This document shows positions 51,675-61,689 of a stretch of DNA of 64,000 nucleotides, in pieces. A program made the translations under genes and the position numbers. Every line of letters begins with the position of its first letter. Positions within the stretch are counted from its first letter, which is position 1. The notes beneath the pieces are model-generated. The model worked only from the letters and a program-made list of their open reading frames with translations. It searched no databases and had not been told where the DNA came from. The DNA is from Arsenophonus sp052174535 (GTDB lineage: Bacteria > Pseudomonadota > Gammaproteobacteria > Enterobacterales > Enterobacteriaceae), in assembly GCA_052174535.1 (NCBI GenBank), contig JBQMRQ010000100.1, forward strand, positions 1-64,000, in the 5' to 3' direction.

Positions 51675-53204
51675 TTAATTGGTTTTTTTTCTTAAAAATA
51701 TCAATATGATAAATAGAGCAACTAATCCCCACATAGGCCAGTTACTCCAACGTGCATAAGGTGTAAGACCAGATGTCGGTGTTACCTCAGCGCTTAATAC
51801 TGAGCGAGTAAATTGAGGAAGCTCTGCCTGAATATCTCCATTAGGTGTAATCACTGCGGTAACACCATTATTAGTAGCACGCAATAATGGCCGACCAAGT
51901 TCAAGTGCACGCATGCGCGCCATTTGAAAGTGTTGCCATGGGCCAATAGAATGCCCAAACCATGCATCATTTGAAACTGTCAATAAAAAATCGGTATCTG
52001 ATTTAAAGTTATCTCTAACTTGGGTGCCTAAAATAATTTCATAGCAGATAGCGGCAGTCAGATTAATATTTCCAGCAGTTAACTGCTGTTGCTTATAATT
52101 ACCACGACTAAAACCTGACATTGGTAAATTAAATAAAGGGGCAATTGGCCGAAGAATATTTTTTAATGGCACAAATTCACCAAAAGGTACCAAGTGGTGC
52201 TTCTGATAACGATTGCTAGTTGGATATTGATAAGGTTTATTTTCTCCTAACACAATAATACTATTAAAAAAATTGCTCACTCCCCGTGTACTTACTTTAG
52301 CATCAATAATCCCAGTAATTAAGTGAGTATTTTGTGAGCGTAGCAGATTATCTAATGAGGTCAGCCAAGCCTTATTATCTGATTCGATTGAGGGAATAGC
52401 GGACTCAGGCCAGATAACGATTTTAGCGTTACCAAAATAAGGTTTAGAGAGATCGAGATAGATAGTTATAGTTTGTTCTAGAAATCCTGGTTGCCATTTT
52501 AAATTTTGCAGAATGTTACCTTGAACTAAAACAATTTGTGTTTTTTTTTCTGTAACTGAAGTAAACCATTGATAATTTTTAATTATTAAAGGTAAAAATA
52601 ATAAAATAATTGCTGAAATTAGAGGAACAACTCGGCGCTTTAGGCAAGCAAAAACTAAGCAGCTACTAATAATAATCAGTAGAAATGTTATCATCTCAAC
52701 ACCAAATATTGGTGCGATGGCTTTTAGTGGCCCATCGATTTGACTATAACCAAATTGTAACCAAGGAAAACCAGTTAGTATACAACCACGTAAATATTCA
52801 GTTATTTGCCATATTACTGGCGCTGCAAAAATAAAACGAGTAATATTAATCCGTGAAAAAAAATGATTGAGTAGATAAGCAAATAATGCAGGATAAAGTG
52901 ATAAATACCCTGCTAGGAATATCACTAAAAAGACATTAACCACCAATGGCATACCACCAAAATCAGCGATACTGACATAAATCCAGTTAATATCACTACC
53001 AAATAAACTAATTCCCCAACAAAATGCTATTAAACTTGCTTGTTTGCTTGAACGATTAACAATTAGCAATTGTAACCCAAAAAGAGAGAAAAGACCGGCC
53101 AACCAAATATCAAAAGGTGAAAAAGCCAATGTTCCACAAAGCCCGAAGATTGAGGCAAATAAGACTCTTAACCTCTGACGTTGATAGAGTGGAGTTTTAT
53201 TCAT
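51675..53204 (-). CDS. lnt: Apolipoprotein N-acyltransferase
   Basis: Adds the third acyl chain to the N-terminal cysteine of lipoproteins in the inner membrane. 509 residues (E. coli 512): N-terminal half with about six membrane segments, C-terminal periplasmic nitrilase domain with the Glu-Lys-Cys triad in WPESAIPS (E267 equivalent), HHLVPFGEFVP (K335 region) and AAICYEIILG (C387 equivalent). Client LptE is encoded in this window. 5 nt after the corC stop, so it is the distal gene of the ybeY-corC-lnt unit. Confidence 0.97.
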   Translation of the reverse strand: MNKTPLYQRQRLRVLFASIFGLCGTLAFSPFDIWLAGLFSLFGLQLLIVNRSSKQASLIAFCWGISLFGSDINWIYVSIADFGGMPLVVNVFLVIFLAGYLSLYPALFAYLLNHFFSRINITRFIFAAPVIWQITEYLRGCILTGFPWLQFGYSQIDGPLKAIAPIFGVEMITFLLIIISSCLVFACLKRRVVPLISAIILLFLPLIIKNYQWFTSVTEKKTQIVLVQGNILQNLKWQPGFLEQTITIYLDLSKPYFGNAKIVIWPESAIPSIESDNKAWLTSLDNLLRSQNTHLITGIIDAKVSTRGVSNFFNSIIVLGENKPYQYPTSNRYQKHHLVPFGEFVPLKNILRPIAPLFNLPMSGFSRGNYKQQQLTAGNINLTAAICYEIILGTQVRDNFKSDTDFLLTVSNDAWFGHSIGPWQHFQMARMRALELGRPLLRATNNGVTAVITPNGDIQAELPQFTRSVLSAEVTPTSGLTPYARWSNWPMWGLVALFIILIFLRKKTN

Positions 53205-53209
53205 TAAAA

Positions 53210-54088
53210 CTATTCTTTTGCAAGATTTGGGATTGGTCCTTCATCAGGAATTTTTACCTGAACTTGAATAATTTTACGGCTATCAGCAATACTAATTTTA
53301 AAAATATAACCATTAATAGTTATAATTTCTCCTCGAGCAGGCAAATGTCCGAATGCTTGCATCACCAAACCACCAATGGTATCAATTTCTTCATCGTTAA
53401 AGTGCGTCCCAAATGCTTTGTTGAAATAATCAATTTGGGTTAATGCACGAATAGAATAAGCATGTTTACTTAATTGACGAATATCAATATCTTCATCATC
53501 ATCATATTCGTCTTCAATTTCACCAACAATTAATTCAAGAATGTCTTCGATTGTCACTAAACCGGAAACACCACCAAATTCATCAATGACAATCGCCATA
53601 TGATAACGTTGTAAACGAAATTCTTTTAATAACAAATCAACTCGTTTACTTTCAGGAACAACAACAGCGGGACGCAATACTTTATCGATATTGAAAGGTT
53701 CAGCATCAGTACGCATAAATGGCAGCAAATCTTTAGCCATCAATAAACCTTCAATATGATCTTTATCTTCACTAATTACTGGAAAACGAGAATGTGCTGA
53801 GTCGATAATCACATCAAGGCAATCATCTAATAATTGATTTCGTTTTAAAGTTACTATCTGAGAGCGTGGGATCATAATATCCCGAACACGCTCATCAGAA
53901 ATATTCATTACTCCTTCAAGCATTTCTCTAGTATCAGGATCAATAACATCTTTTTGCTCTGAATCACGAATTAGCTCAACTAAATCATCACGATTTTTAA
54001 GTTCACCGTGAAATAATTGATTGAGACGCTCGAAAAAACTCTTTTTCGATTGATTATTATCATTGTTTGCAGGATTCTCGTCGCTCAT
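53210..54088 (-). CDS. corC: CorC/YbeX transporter-associated CBS protein
   Basis: 292 residues, the same as E. coli CorC. N-terminal FFERLNQLFHGELKNRDDLV, paired CBS domains about residues 70-190 (VRDIMIPRSQIVTLKRNQLL, HSRFPVISEDKDHIEGLL, MAIVIDEFGGVSGLVTIEDI) and the C-terminal CorC_HlyC domain (DTIGGLVMQAFGHLPARGE). Linked to Mg2+/Co2+ efflux and to ribosome-related function through the ybeY neighbourhood. Together with ybeY and lnt it is kept while phoH and miaB of the same operon are dead. Confidence 0.97.
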   Translation of the reverse strand: MSDENPANNDNNQSKKSFFERLNQLFHGELKNRDDLVELIRDSEQKDVIDPDTREMLEGVMNISDERVRDIMIPRSQIVTLKRNQLLDDCLDVIIDSAHSRFPVISEDKDHIEGLLMAKDLLPFMRTDAEPFNIDKVLRPAVVVPESKRVDLLLKEFRLQRYHMAIVIDEFGGVSGLVTIEDILELIVGEIEDEYDDDEDIDIRQLSKHAYSIRALTQIDYFNKAFGTHFNDEEIDTIGGLVMQAFGHLPARGEIITINGYIFKISIADSRKIIQVQVKIPDEGPIPNLAKE

Positions 54089-54170
54089 AGCGTTTTATTA
54101 AAATTTCTCTAAGTAGTTTATTGTATTAATTATTTAACATAAAAATACCATTATATTTGCGCCTTTCATG

Positions 54171-54623
54171 CTAATAAGGATCAGGATAACCTAATTTTTG
54201 CATAATTTCAGTTTCTATTATTTCCATTTTTTCTGCCTCAAAGTTATTTTGATGCTCATAACCCAATAGATGAAGACAACCATGTATTACCATATGCGCC
54301 CAATAAGCATCAGGTTTTTTTTGTTGTTCAATCGCTTCTTTTTCAACAACTTTACGACAAATAATCAAATCACCGAGTAAGGGTAATTTAATATTGTCTA
54401 GGGCTTTAAATGGAAAGGATAACACATTTGTTGGTTTATCTTTTCCTCGATATATTCTATTTAAATGTTGACTTTCTGCTATATCAACAATACGAATTGT
54501 AATTTCACTTTCAGATTGAAATTGTGGCAGAAAAACCTCAAGCCAATGTTGAAATGTTGTTTTACTGGGTAATCCATTATGATTGCTGCAGGCCAGCTGG
54601 AGATCAAGAATAACTGATTGCAA
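54171..54623 (-). CDS. ybeY: Endoribonuclease YbeY (rRNA maturation factor)
   Basis: Zinc metalloprotein of the UPF0054 family, needed for 16S rRNA 3'-end maturation and ribosome quality control. 150 residues. The zinc motif HGCLHLLGYEH is at residues 114-124 (family HGxLHLxGYDH), with the Asp replaced by Glu. RGKDKPTNVLSFPF and LLGDLIICRKVVEKEA are typical. Start MQSVILDLQLAC aligns with E. coli MSQVILDLQLAC. 82 bp from corC. Confidence 0.97.
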   Translation of the reverse strand: MQSVILDLQLACSNHNGLPSKTTFQHWLEVFLPQFQSESEITIRIVDIAESQHLNRIYRGKDKPTNVLSFPFKALDNIKLPLLGDLIICRKVVEKEAIEQQKKPDAYWAHMVIHGCLHLLGYEHQNNFEAEKMEIIETEIMQKLGYPDPY

Positions 54624-54654
54624 GTAAATATTTCCTTTTCTATAAGGCGCCTCT

Positions 54655-55690
54655 CTATGAGGGCTCTTTTATTAACAAAATAACTGTTTTATTTCTTATT
54701 CTTTTTCCTAGTTTTAGTAAACAATAACCACTTTATCACTACAGGATGCACTACATCATCACTATGAAAAAATAAAAACTAAGTTTTTTAATTTCAGAAA
54801 ACACTTCAATTGCCTAGAATAAACCTGATTTATAGGCACTAATCAGATCAATTTTAGTTACATCATCTGGTGTTTCATGATCACGATTTTAGAGTTAAAA
54901 TCAATAGACGCATCAGAAATATTTTATCTATTTAATTGTGGTATTCTGATTTTTATTAAGAATGAAAATCTAATTAAAGATGCAACTTTGCATATATGAC
55001 TAATGGTGGGTGCTACTTCAATTACATTTCGCGTTCAATCAATTTTTTTACTTTTTCAAAATCCAGCATTTCAAATAAGGCTCTCTTTATATCAAGGAAG
55101 CTATAAATAAAGATTAACTTTTTTGACTGAAATCATCTAGCAAAAAACTGAGTTTTTGCCGACCTTGACAACGGGGCAAAGTTAGTAGACTACAACTATT
55201 TATTTACGTTCTAAAGCATAAATTGCAACAACTACAAAATAGATTTTATCTAGTTCTTTAGAACCAATTTCGAAAAAAAATATCATGCTCTATATATTAG
55301 CAATATATTAAGGCTGATTACCGCATATACTGTTGATAACATACCGTTTGATTTTAATATTTTCAAATTTGTCATAACTACCAAACATTTTAACAAATTG
55401 CTCAAGAAATTAATTTTCTATTATAAATAAGTGGATTTATTCAAGGATAATGCCACATACAAGAGCTATATTAACATATAGTCAGCATAAAATGCTGCTA
55501 ACTGCGTTAATATTAAGTGGTTTATCAATAAATTTATCTCAGTTATTTTAAGATTGATTTGAATACCTAGCCTGTCTGTGCTTAAACTACTTTATATTAT
55601 TATTGAATAGCCTAAGAAAGACTAATTAACTGTTGATTATCGACTAGCTCTAAAAATATTTCGCTGCTGAGAATTTATAGATTATTTTTT
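54655..55690 (-). pseudogene. phoH: phoH (ybeZ) ghost
   Basis: About 1.03 kb, almost the full length of E. coli phoH, in its operon position after ybeY. Minus-strand readings in order: LELVDNQQLISLS near the start, GNQP-YIANI (NQAQYIANI), FVVVAIYALER (LAVAAAVDALER), KLSFLLDDFSQK (KLGFLPGDLSQK), ALFEMLDFEKVKKLIER (LFEMLGFEKVEKLIER), NVIEVAPTIS, FHSDDVVHPVV (FHSEDVVRHPVV). The Walker A GPAGTGKT region is lost. Predicted ATPase of stress response; dead here by scattered stops and indels. Confidence 0.88.
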
Positions 55691-55704
55691 GGAGTTATTG
55701 AATC

Positions 55705-56005
55705 TCAATATTAATATTAAGTTTAGTAATTTATTACACCAAGATCCTCTTATTTGCATATATAGGAAATAACTGATTCAAGTGATTCCAGGCTTCTTAA
55801 TACCATACTATCTCCTATTTTAACTACTGCATCGCGTAAATAATTAGCATAGAGATAGATAATTTCGAGATCAACAAACTTTCCGATCATATTTTGCGTA
55901 TCTTCGAAATTTACTATTAAATTATTTCGGCACAGCCGAAAAATTTCCGTAATATTTTTATAAAAAAGTCTTTCTTAACTAAGATACATTGAATAACTAC
56001 TTAAC
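55705..56005 (-). pseudogene. miaB: miaB ghost, C-terminal part
   Basis: Minus-strand reading VNFEDTQNMIGKFVDLEI corresponds to E. coli VVNFEGTPDMIGKFVDVEI; then YLYANYLRDAVVKIGDSM, LESVISYICK-EDLGV and so on match the TRAM-domain tail VYPNSLRGKVVRTEDEM / PESVIARTRKENDLGVGYY. It is cut by IS256 copy K at 56006. Confidence 0.88.
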
Positions 56006-57401
56006 GAGTTATACTCATTATATGGTATATGGAGTTTTAAAAAAAATAGCGTATCCTGCTGATTAATTTTGCGGATGATTTCAACATCAGAAAAGATGAT
56101 ATGCTATGAAAAGCTTACTCTCTATAGTATCCGCGAAACCAGATATTACCCTGATCTCATTGCATGAACCTATTTGTAATGCTACCAGGAGCTTATAGCA
56201 TCGCTGTTAAAGGTGAGTTCTAAGGCAATGTTGCAAATAAACCTGCTCAACGCGCTTTGTTGACGTGAGGGTCTAATGCCGTCGTCCGTAACAATTATTT
56301 GCCACCGTAAATCTACAAGACTGATATTGTAAATATTGAGATTAATGGCCTAAGATTAAAATGGGATAGCAACGGTAATAGAATATCCTTTAACAGCTCA
56401 TTGTTATCGCCTTATCTAAATCGTGCAAGAAGAAGGTAAGAGTTGCTACTATAACTTTACCTGCTAAGAATGCATCTTTCCAACGATGATTTTTATGAAG
56501 CTCTATAAGCACTTATTAGTAAGAAAGCAAATGATCTTCCTGCTAGCTGGCATCAAGAGATTAAAACAGTAATGACTTGAAGAGAATTGACAATGCCTAG
56601 CTACGTAATTTACGTGATACACCCTCTACGTTTATTTTGGTACTGATAGTATATGCAATGGCCTATTTAGGTATACTGATCGTCTTTGCCTGCTTGATTA
56701 TATCCAACGAGAAACCTACTGTATATGGGATATTAAGGAGCTAGATTTCGGTAGAAGATGCTTATCGAGAGTCAGAAGCGAACTAACTAAACTTCTCAAT
56801 AACTTGTAAGCGCGCATGGTTTAACTGTATCTCCCAGGGCTTGGTACGGAGGACGCAGTACTTAGTTTTTTAGAATGTAATGGAAAAGATATTTCCGAAT
56901 ATGCAACAACGCTGCTAGTACATAAAATAGCTAATGTACTAGGTTTCACTTCCTAAAAGCATGAAGCACTGAAAGTTAAGGGTAACCTGCTAGAGTCTGG
57001 TTAGCAGATAGTCGTAATGCCATTAATAAAGCCTAATATTTTTGGTAAAATTTTAGCAAAAAACTATACTAATTCTATGAAGAAGCTGAAGAGATATTGA
57101 AAATAATAGCTAGCATTCTATGATTTTCCATCAGTGCATTGGACGTCAATAAGAATGACGAATCCAATTGAATTAACTTTTTTTTGCAAAAATAAGACTA
57201 TGAATCGAAGTGTAAAAATTGTGGTTTAAGAAAAAAATCCTTTTAATAGTATTTTAGCTACTTCTGCATGCTCATAAGGGCTGTAACTAATTAAAGGGAA
57301 ATTTTGACCTGTTGATCATTCTGGTAAAGAATATCTAATTTAAAGATGGAGAACAGATTTAGAAAATTTCAGAATTGAAATATGCTTATCTTTAACTTCA
57401 C
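56006..57401 (+). mobile_element. IS256-family remnant K (inside miaB)
   Basis: Left terminal repeat GAGTTATACTCATTATATGG at 56006. Near 57138-57175 the reading HWTSIRMTNPIE keeps the family motif well. The right end is degraded (TATCTTTAACTTC) and overlaps the big palindrome at 57394. It separates the C- and N-terminal parts of the miaB ghost, but the middle of miaB (about residues 120-390) is gone, so a deletion went with or followed the insertion. Confidence 0.86.
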
Positions 57402-57428
57402 ATCATCTCTAGTAGATGATGTGAAGTT
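57394..57428. repeat. Perfect 15-bp-arm inverted repeat
   Basis: AACTTCACATCATCT and AGATGATGTGAAGTT flank a 5-nt loop CTAGT. It straddles the junction of IS256 copy K and the miaB ghost. It is by far the longest perfect palindrome I noticed in the window. Confidence 0.9.
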
Positions 57429-57775
57429 CGTAGATCAAAAAATAATACTCACACTGCATGGCCTAGCGGACCTAACACGTTGATAAATGAATTACTTTCT
57501 TATGAATCGACACAACCACCTCACCCCAATACCAATAATAATATTAATTAATATCTTTTTATCTTTTTTAATGTCCTAATTAATAAAATACCTTTTTACG
57601 TTTTTCACGAATTTAGCAGATATCTATAAGCAGTAGAATATCAAAATCTTAAGCAATCTCTATTAATTAATATACATAGCCTTGTTGAGCAAAGATAGCC
57701 TTTTTAATAAATCATATTCATTCATCTGGCGACAGAGCCCACCCATAGATTTTAATCTATAGTTTTATTTCTAAA
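57402..57775 (-). pseudogene. miaB: miaB ghost, N-terminal part
   Basis: Minus-strand reading RQMNEYDLLKRLSLLNKA (E. coli CQMNEYDSSKMADLLDAT), DILLLIDIC-IREK (DVLLLNTCSIREK), KVFYQLG-like, IIIGIG-GGCV (LIIGVGGCV), TSHHLLEMM (LHRLPEMI). First cysteines partly lost. Intact MiaB methylthiolates A37 in tRNAs that read codons starting with U; this cell must do without it unless a copy lies elsewhere. Confidence 0.85.
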
Positions 57776-57969
57776 TATTTTGTATATCCAAAGTTTCAGT
57801 AATAAAATTTGTTATACTTAGAATATTTCTATTAAGTTAGAAACTTTTGATATGGTATTATATTCATTTGGAGCTTGCTAATCCCAGAATGGTGAATAGA
57901 TTATTAGTAAATAACACAAGAAAAACTAGACCTACTATTAGATTAATGACTATTGATAGTTAAGTTTAT

Positions 57970-59151
57970 ATGAATAGAATAGATGAAAATTATGATATTG
58001 TAGTCGTTGGTGCAGGTATGATAGGTGCAGCAATGGCAATTGGGTTGGCAAAAGAAGGTTGGCGCATCCTGTTACTTGAACATATTAAACCTGCACCTTT
58101 TAATTCGTTAGAGAAACCTGATTTACGCGTTTCAGCGTTAAACTGTACTTCAGTATATCTACTTAAACAACTTGGTGTCTGGGATAGTGTTTTAAACATG
58201 CGCGTTGCTCCTTATCGAAGATTAGAAATTTGGGAAGAAGAAAACTCACACGTAATGTTGGAAGCAAGCAGCCTTAATTTATCTGAACTAGGTTATATAG
58301 TTGAAAACCGTATTTTGCAATTGGGCTTATGGCAACATTTTTTTCAATATCCAAATCTTACCTTGTTATGCCCGGCTAAGTTAGTGACAATGCAACGTCA
58401 AAACCAACAATGGGAAATAACTTTAAGCGATAGTCAGAAACTATCGGCAAAGTTAATTATTGCTGCTGATGGCTCCTATTCACAGCTTCGATCTTTAGCT
58501 GGAATTGGTAGCAACGGTTGGCAATATACTCAATCATGTCTGCTTATTACAGTTAAGATGAAACAATCACAAGAGGATATTACTTGGCAACAATTTTTTC
58601 CTTCTGGTCCGCGAGCATTTTTACCATTATTTGATTATTGGGCTTGTTTGGTTTGGTATGATAAATCTGCGCGAATTAGACAGCTACAAGCTATGTCCTT
58701 AGAGCAGCTCAGGGAAGAAATTATTTTAGCTTTCCCTATTCGACTTGGCTCATTACAAATTGTTGCTAAGGGGAGTTTTCCACTGAACCGTCATCATGCT
58801 AATCGTTATGTTAAAGAGGGATTAGCGTTGATTGGTGATTCTGCTCATACAATCAATCCACTAGGCGGTCAGGGCGTTAATCTTGGTTATCGTGATGTAA
58901 ATAGTTTACTAAAAGTACTAATTAATTCCAATACACATTTATTACCTTTTTATACACGACAAACTTTACTAAGTTATCAACACGACAGAATGCCAGATAA
59001 TAAATTAATGCAGGCATGTATGGATGCTATTTATATACTGTTTAGTTCCCAGTTATATGGTATAAAATCTAGCAGAAATTTAGCATTAATGTTAGTGCAA
59101 CGACTAAATATAGTTAAGAAAAAAATACTTAAATATTTTTTAGGTTTATAA
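57970..59151 (+). CDS. ubiF: 3-demethoxyubiquinol 3-hydroxylase UbiF
   Basis: FAD monooxygenase that adds the last hydroxyl group to the ubiquinone ring under aerobic conditions. 393 residues (E. coli 391). FAD-binding VVGAGMIGAAMA near residue 12, then the second FAD motif GLALIGDSAHTINPLGGQGV and NLGYRDV near 292-318, with WQQFFPSGPRAFLPLFDYWA specific for UbiF. Divergent from miaB, as in E. coli. Keeping ubiF while the anaerobic/aerobic switch ArcA is dead suggests constant aerobic respiration. Confidence 0.96.
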   Translation: MNRIDENYDIVVVGAGMIGAAMAIGLAKEGWRILLLEHIKPAPFNSLEKPDLRVSALNCTSVYLLKQLGVWDSVLNMRVAPYRRLEIWEEENSHVMLEASSLNLSELGYIVENRILQLGLWQHFFQYPNLTLLCPAKLVTMQRQNQQWEITLSDSQKLSAKLIIAADGSYSQLRSLAGIGSNGWQYTQSCLLITVKMKQSQEDITWQQFFPSGPRAFLPLFDYWACLVWYDKSARIRQLQAMSLEQLREEIILAFPIRLGSLQIVAKGSFPLNRHHANRYVKEGLALIGDSAHTINPLGGQGVNLGYRDVNSLLKVLINSNTHLLPFYTRQTLLSYQHDRMPDNKLMQACMDAIYILFSSQLYGIKSSRNLALMLVQRLNIVKKKILKYFLGL

Positions 59152-59789
59152 CATAAAATTAGTTATGATATTTTTTCTATTGTGTTTGAAAACCCTGTTC
59201 TTCAGATTGAAAATCTATAAAAATTAATTAATTTATTCAATTGATTAAAAAAATCTATTTTTATTATTTTTATTTGTTAATAAATAAAGTTTTATCGTTT
59301 TTATTATTTAATAGTCATGGGGGCCACTTGGCATATGTTTTTCATATTTCTATCATGTTACTGTGATATCAATAGCTATATTTGATATTGCATACTTTAC
59401 ACACTTCAAGTTAAAATTAGATCGCTACTATTTTTTAACGGCGTTATTAATTACTTATCTAAATTTACCTTTTTTATTATTTTCATATTGCTTAATATTA
59501 TTTATTTCACTTCCAGCTCAGCTGCTTAGCTGTAAAATAATTTACTAACAAATATAGGATTATAATAATTAATAATAAAAAATAATTATAATTATCTTGA
59601 AAAGAAAGTTATATTTTAAATAAAAATTAGCAAATAATTTTAATCTAAATTTCTATATTTTCAGTTATCCCTCCCAAAAACTCTCAACTTTTAAAAATTT
59701 TTTTTAGTTATCTTTTACTAAAATGCTAAATATGCTAGGGATTACACATCCCAGTAAATAATTTTTTTAAAAAATTTAAGTTTAGTTTT
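59152..59789. other. Spacer after ubiF
   Basis: AT-rich. A hydrophobic 61-codon frame at 59363-59548 (FFLTALLITYL-like segments) lacks a ribosome site and similarity and is more likely chance. No terminator is clear. Confidence 0.5.
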
Positions 59790-60760
59790 AAATCAATCTT
59801 TCATAGACCGCAATGAAGTTTACTACCTAATACTACTTAGGTAATTCCTGATTGTACAGATAAATATATTGATATTCAATCATCTCAAACTCTTCATTAG
59901 AATTAAAATGATAGCTTTGCAGCCCATCTTTTAATACGTCCATTAAATTGTTCAACCATATTATTTATGAAGATAACTCGCCAAGATAAGTTGGTCTTCT
60001 ATAATCAAGCTCTGTACACAAATACTTGAATTCCTATTTTCTGGTGGCTGAACCTTTTGCAGAGAAAACAGCGATCTATAAATTCTTTTCCATTATCTGT
60101 AAGTACCTAATTGAATAGGCATAAGAGCCATGCTTAGTTAAGCTCACATAAGAAAGGTCGTGCATTGAACGCAGTCTTTATTCTTCTAAAGATGAATAAA
60201 AACCGATTTAATAGACAGGAGCCGATCTATACCTATGAAAAGATAATATCATGAAGTTTCATTTTGTATTCTTGCAAAAGATATTTACATCTACGTGCAG
60301 GATAACCTAGCTCGTAGATTTTAAACGCTTTATGCTTTTTGGCTTTGGTGGTTTTCCTGTCTTTATTTCACGCAAATTCCTTACTTATGCCTGTATAAAC
60401 AGTGATTCAGGCAAGATTTAGATACTAAGAGATTTAAGAATTTGTGTACAATTGCTAGCAGATAGGCTAGAGGAAGAAAATATTTTTACAGGAAAACGAC
60501 TATGGCTTATTGAACTGCTGCTAGAGTTCTTCGTCAACAAACAATGAGGAATATGGCTATAATCATCAATATCATCTCGTATTATGCTATATAATAGTAA
60601 GTTCAGAGATTCTCTAATACTTAACTAAAGTAAATCCCAGGCTCTTTTCTTAACTTGAAAAGCAGCTTTGATTTTAGATTCTATAATTTCTTAACGATGG
60701 AGGCTAATCATCATAATATTTATCTGAACTATATTCTTCATAGTTCTATTGCCAATGAAT
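59790..60760 (-). mobile_element. IS481-family remnant 2
   Basis: Minus-strand reading MVEQFNGRIKRWAAK (59925-59970) followed by SYHFNSNEEFEMIEYQ corresponds to the NGMVERFNGRI...HHFRSGEELE segment of IS481-type transposases; NGKEFIDRCF-type reading near 60060-60100 precedes it. Same order as remnant 1. A perfect 9-bp-arm palindrome lies at 60742-60766 near the 5' end. Confidence 0.72.
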
Positions 60761-60903
60761 AGAACTGTGCAATGATGATCATTTATATAATGATCCGAGA
60801 TCAAAGAGCTACTAAAATCACTATTAATAAAAAATAGTTTTTACATATAACTTATTTTTTAATCCCACTCATGATTTTTAATTTATATGATTATTGAAAT
60901 CAT

Positions 60904-60978
60904 TGGCTGGGGTACCAGGATTCGAACCTGGGAATGCCAGGATCAAAACCTGGTGCCTTACCGCTTGGCTATACCCCA
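60904..60978 (-). tRNA. glnU: tRNA-Gln (UUG)
   Basis: 75 nt, cloverleaf complete, encoded CCA. Anticodon loop TTTTGAT gives UUG. It differs from E. coli glnU by a few stem changes, partly compensatory (anticodon stem CCAGG/CCTGG). Last gene of the Met-Leu-Gln operon. Confidence 0.97.
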
Positions 60979-61007
60979 AAGAGAATATAAATAATCTTTA
61001 TAAAGAA

Positions 61008-61092
61008 TGGTGCGGGAGGCGAGACTTGAACTCGCACACCTTACAGTACCAGAGCCTAAATCTGGTGCGTCTACCAATTTCGCCACTCCCGC
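61008..61092 (-). tRNA. leuW: tRNA-Leu (UAG)
   Basis: 85 nt with long variable arm (TACTGTAAGGTGT region), encoded CCA, anticodon loop TTTAGGC gives UAG. Very close to E. coli leuW. In E. coli this tRNA carries cmo5U34, the product of CmoA/CmoB, both kept in this window. 29 nt from the Gln tRNA and 7 nt from the Met tRNA. Confidence 0.97.
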
Positions 61093-61099
61093 AAAATTA

Positions 61100-61176
61100 T
61101 GGTGGCTACGACGGGAATTGAACCTGTGACTCCAGCGTTATGAGTGCTGTGCTCTAACCATCTGAGCTACGTAGCC
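61100..61176 (-). tRNA. metT: tRNA-Met (CAU, elongator)
   Basis: 77 nt, encoded CCA, anticodon loop CTCATAA gives CAU. It begins GGCTACGTAGCTCAG as elongator metT does, not like initiator tRNA. First gene of the operon, in the E. coli order metT-leuW-glnU. Confidence 0.97.
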
Positions 61177-61214
61177 ATCTTTGTGGTCAACCTTTATCGG
61201 TGTTGAGGGTCGCA

Positions 61215-61243
61215 ATTATCCGTACATGGAGCTGAATCGTCAA
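61215..61243 (-). promoter_or_regulatory. tRNA operon promoter
   Basis: On the minus strand TTGACG, a 17-nt spacer and GATAAT, then a relatively GC-rich TGCGACCCTC discriminator, about 40 nt before metT. Near-consensus sigma70 promoter with a stable-RNA-type start region. Confidence 0.85.
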
Positions 61244-61689
61244 CTGATTTTTATGATTTTTACAGAAAAGTATCTATTTTTTAGATTGTTGATTATTCTA
61301 TCGATAAATCAACAAAAAATAATATCGTTTTATAAAATATATAATAACTTTATATGTTAAATATTAAAGCTAATTAATTTAAGATATTCCTGATAATAAA
61401 ACGAGTGATGCTTTTTATTTCAATGATATTGTTAATTTCTATTAACAATAGAAAGCATATTATTCGTTTAATCAAATAAATTATTAATAATAATCAAGTA
61501 ATTTTCTTATTGAGCGAAAGTGAAATTAGCGCATAATATTATCTATACTGTTACATAACAGCGATTAATAATAGCTATTATCTATTAACCATATTTTATA
61601 TAAATATAAATATTAATATCGACAATAAATTTTTTATACTTTAGCTAGTAAAAAGGATATATTAATCTATTACAATGCTATTATAATCG
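61244..61689. other. Spacer where asnB and nagD are lost
   Basis: E. coli has asnB and nagD between the tRNA operon and nagC. Here about 450 bp of AT-rich DNA remain without recognisable pieces of either. Confidence 0.5.

Noticed and set aside
59363..59548. 61-codon hydrophobic frame after ubiF
   Set aside because: Hydrophobic only because of T-rich DNA; no ribosome site, no similarity.
60894..61121. 75-codon open frame
   Set aside because: It runs antisense through the tRNA-Gln and tRNA-Leu genes into tRNA-Met; it is a shadow of the tRNAs.
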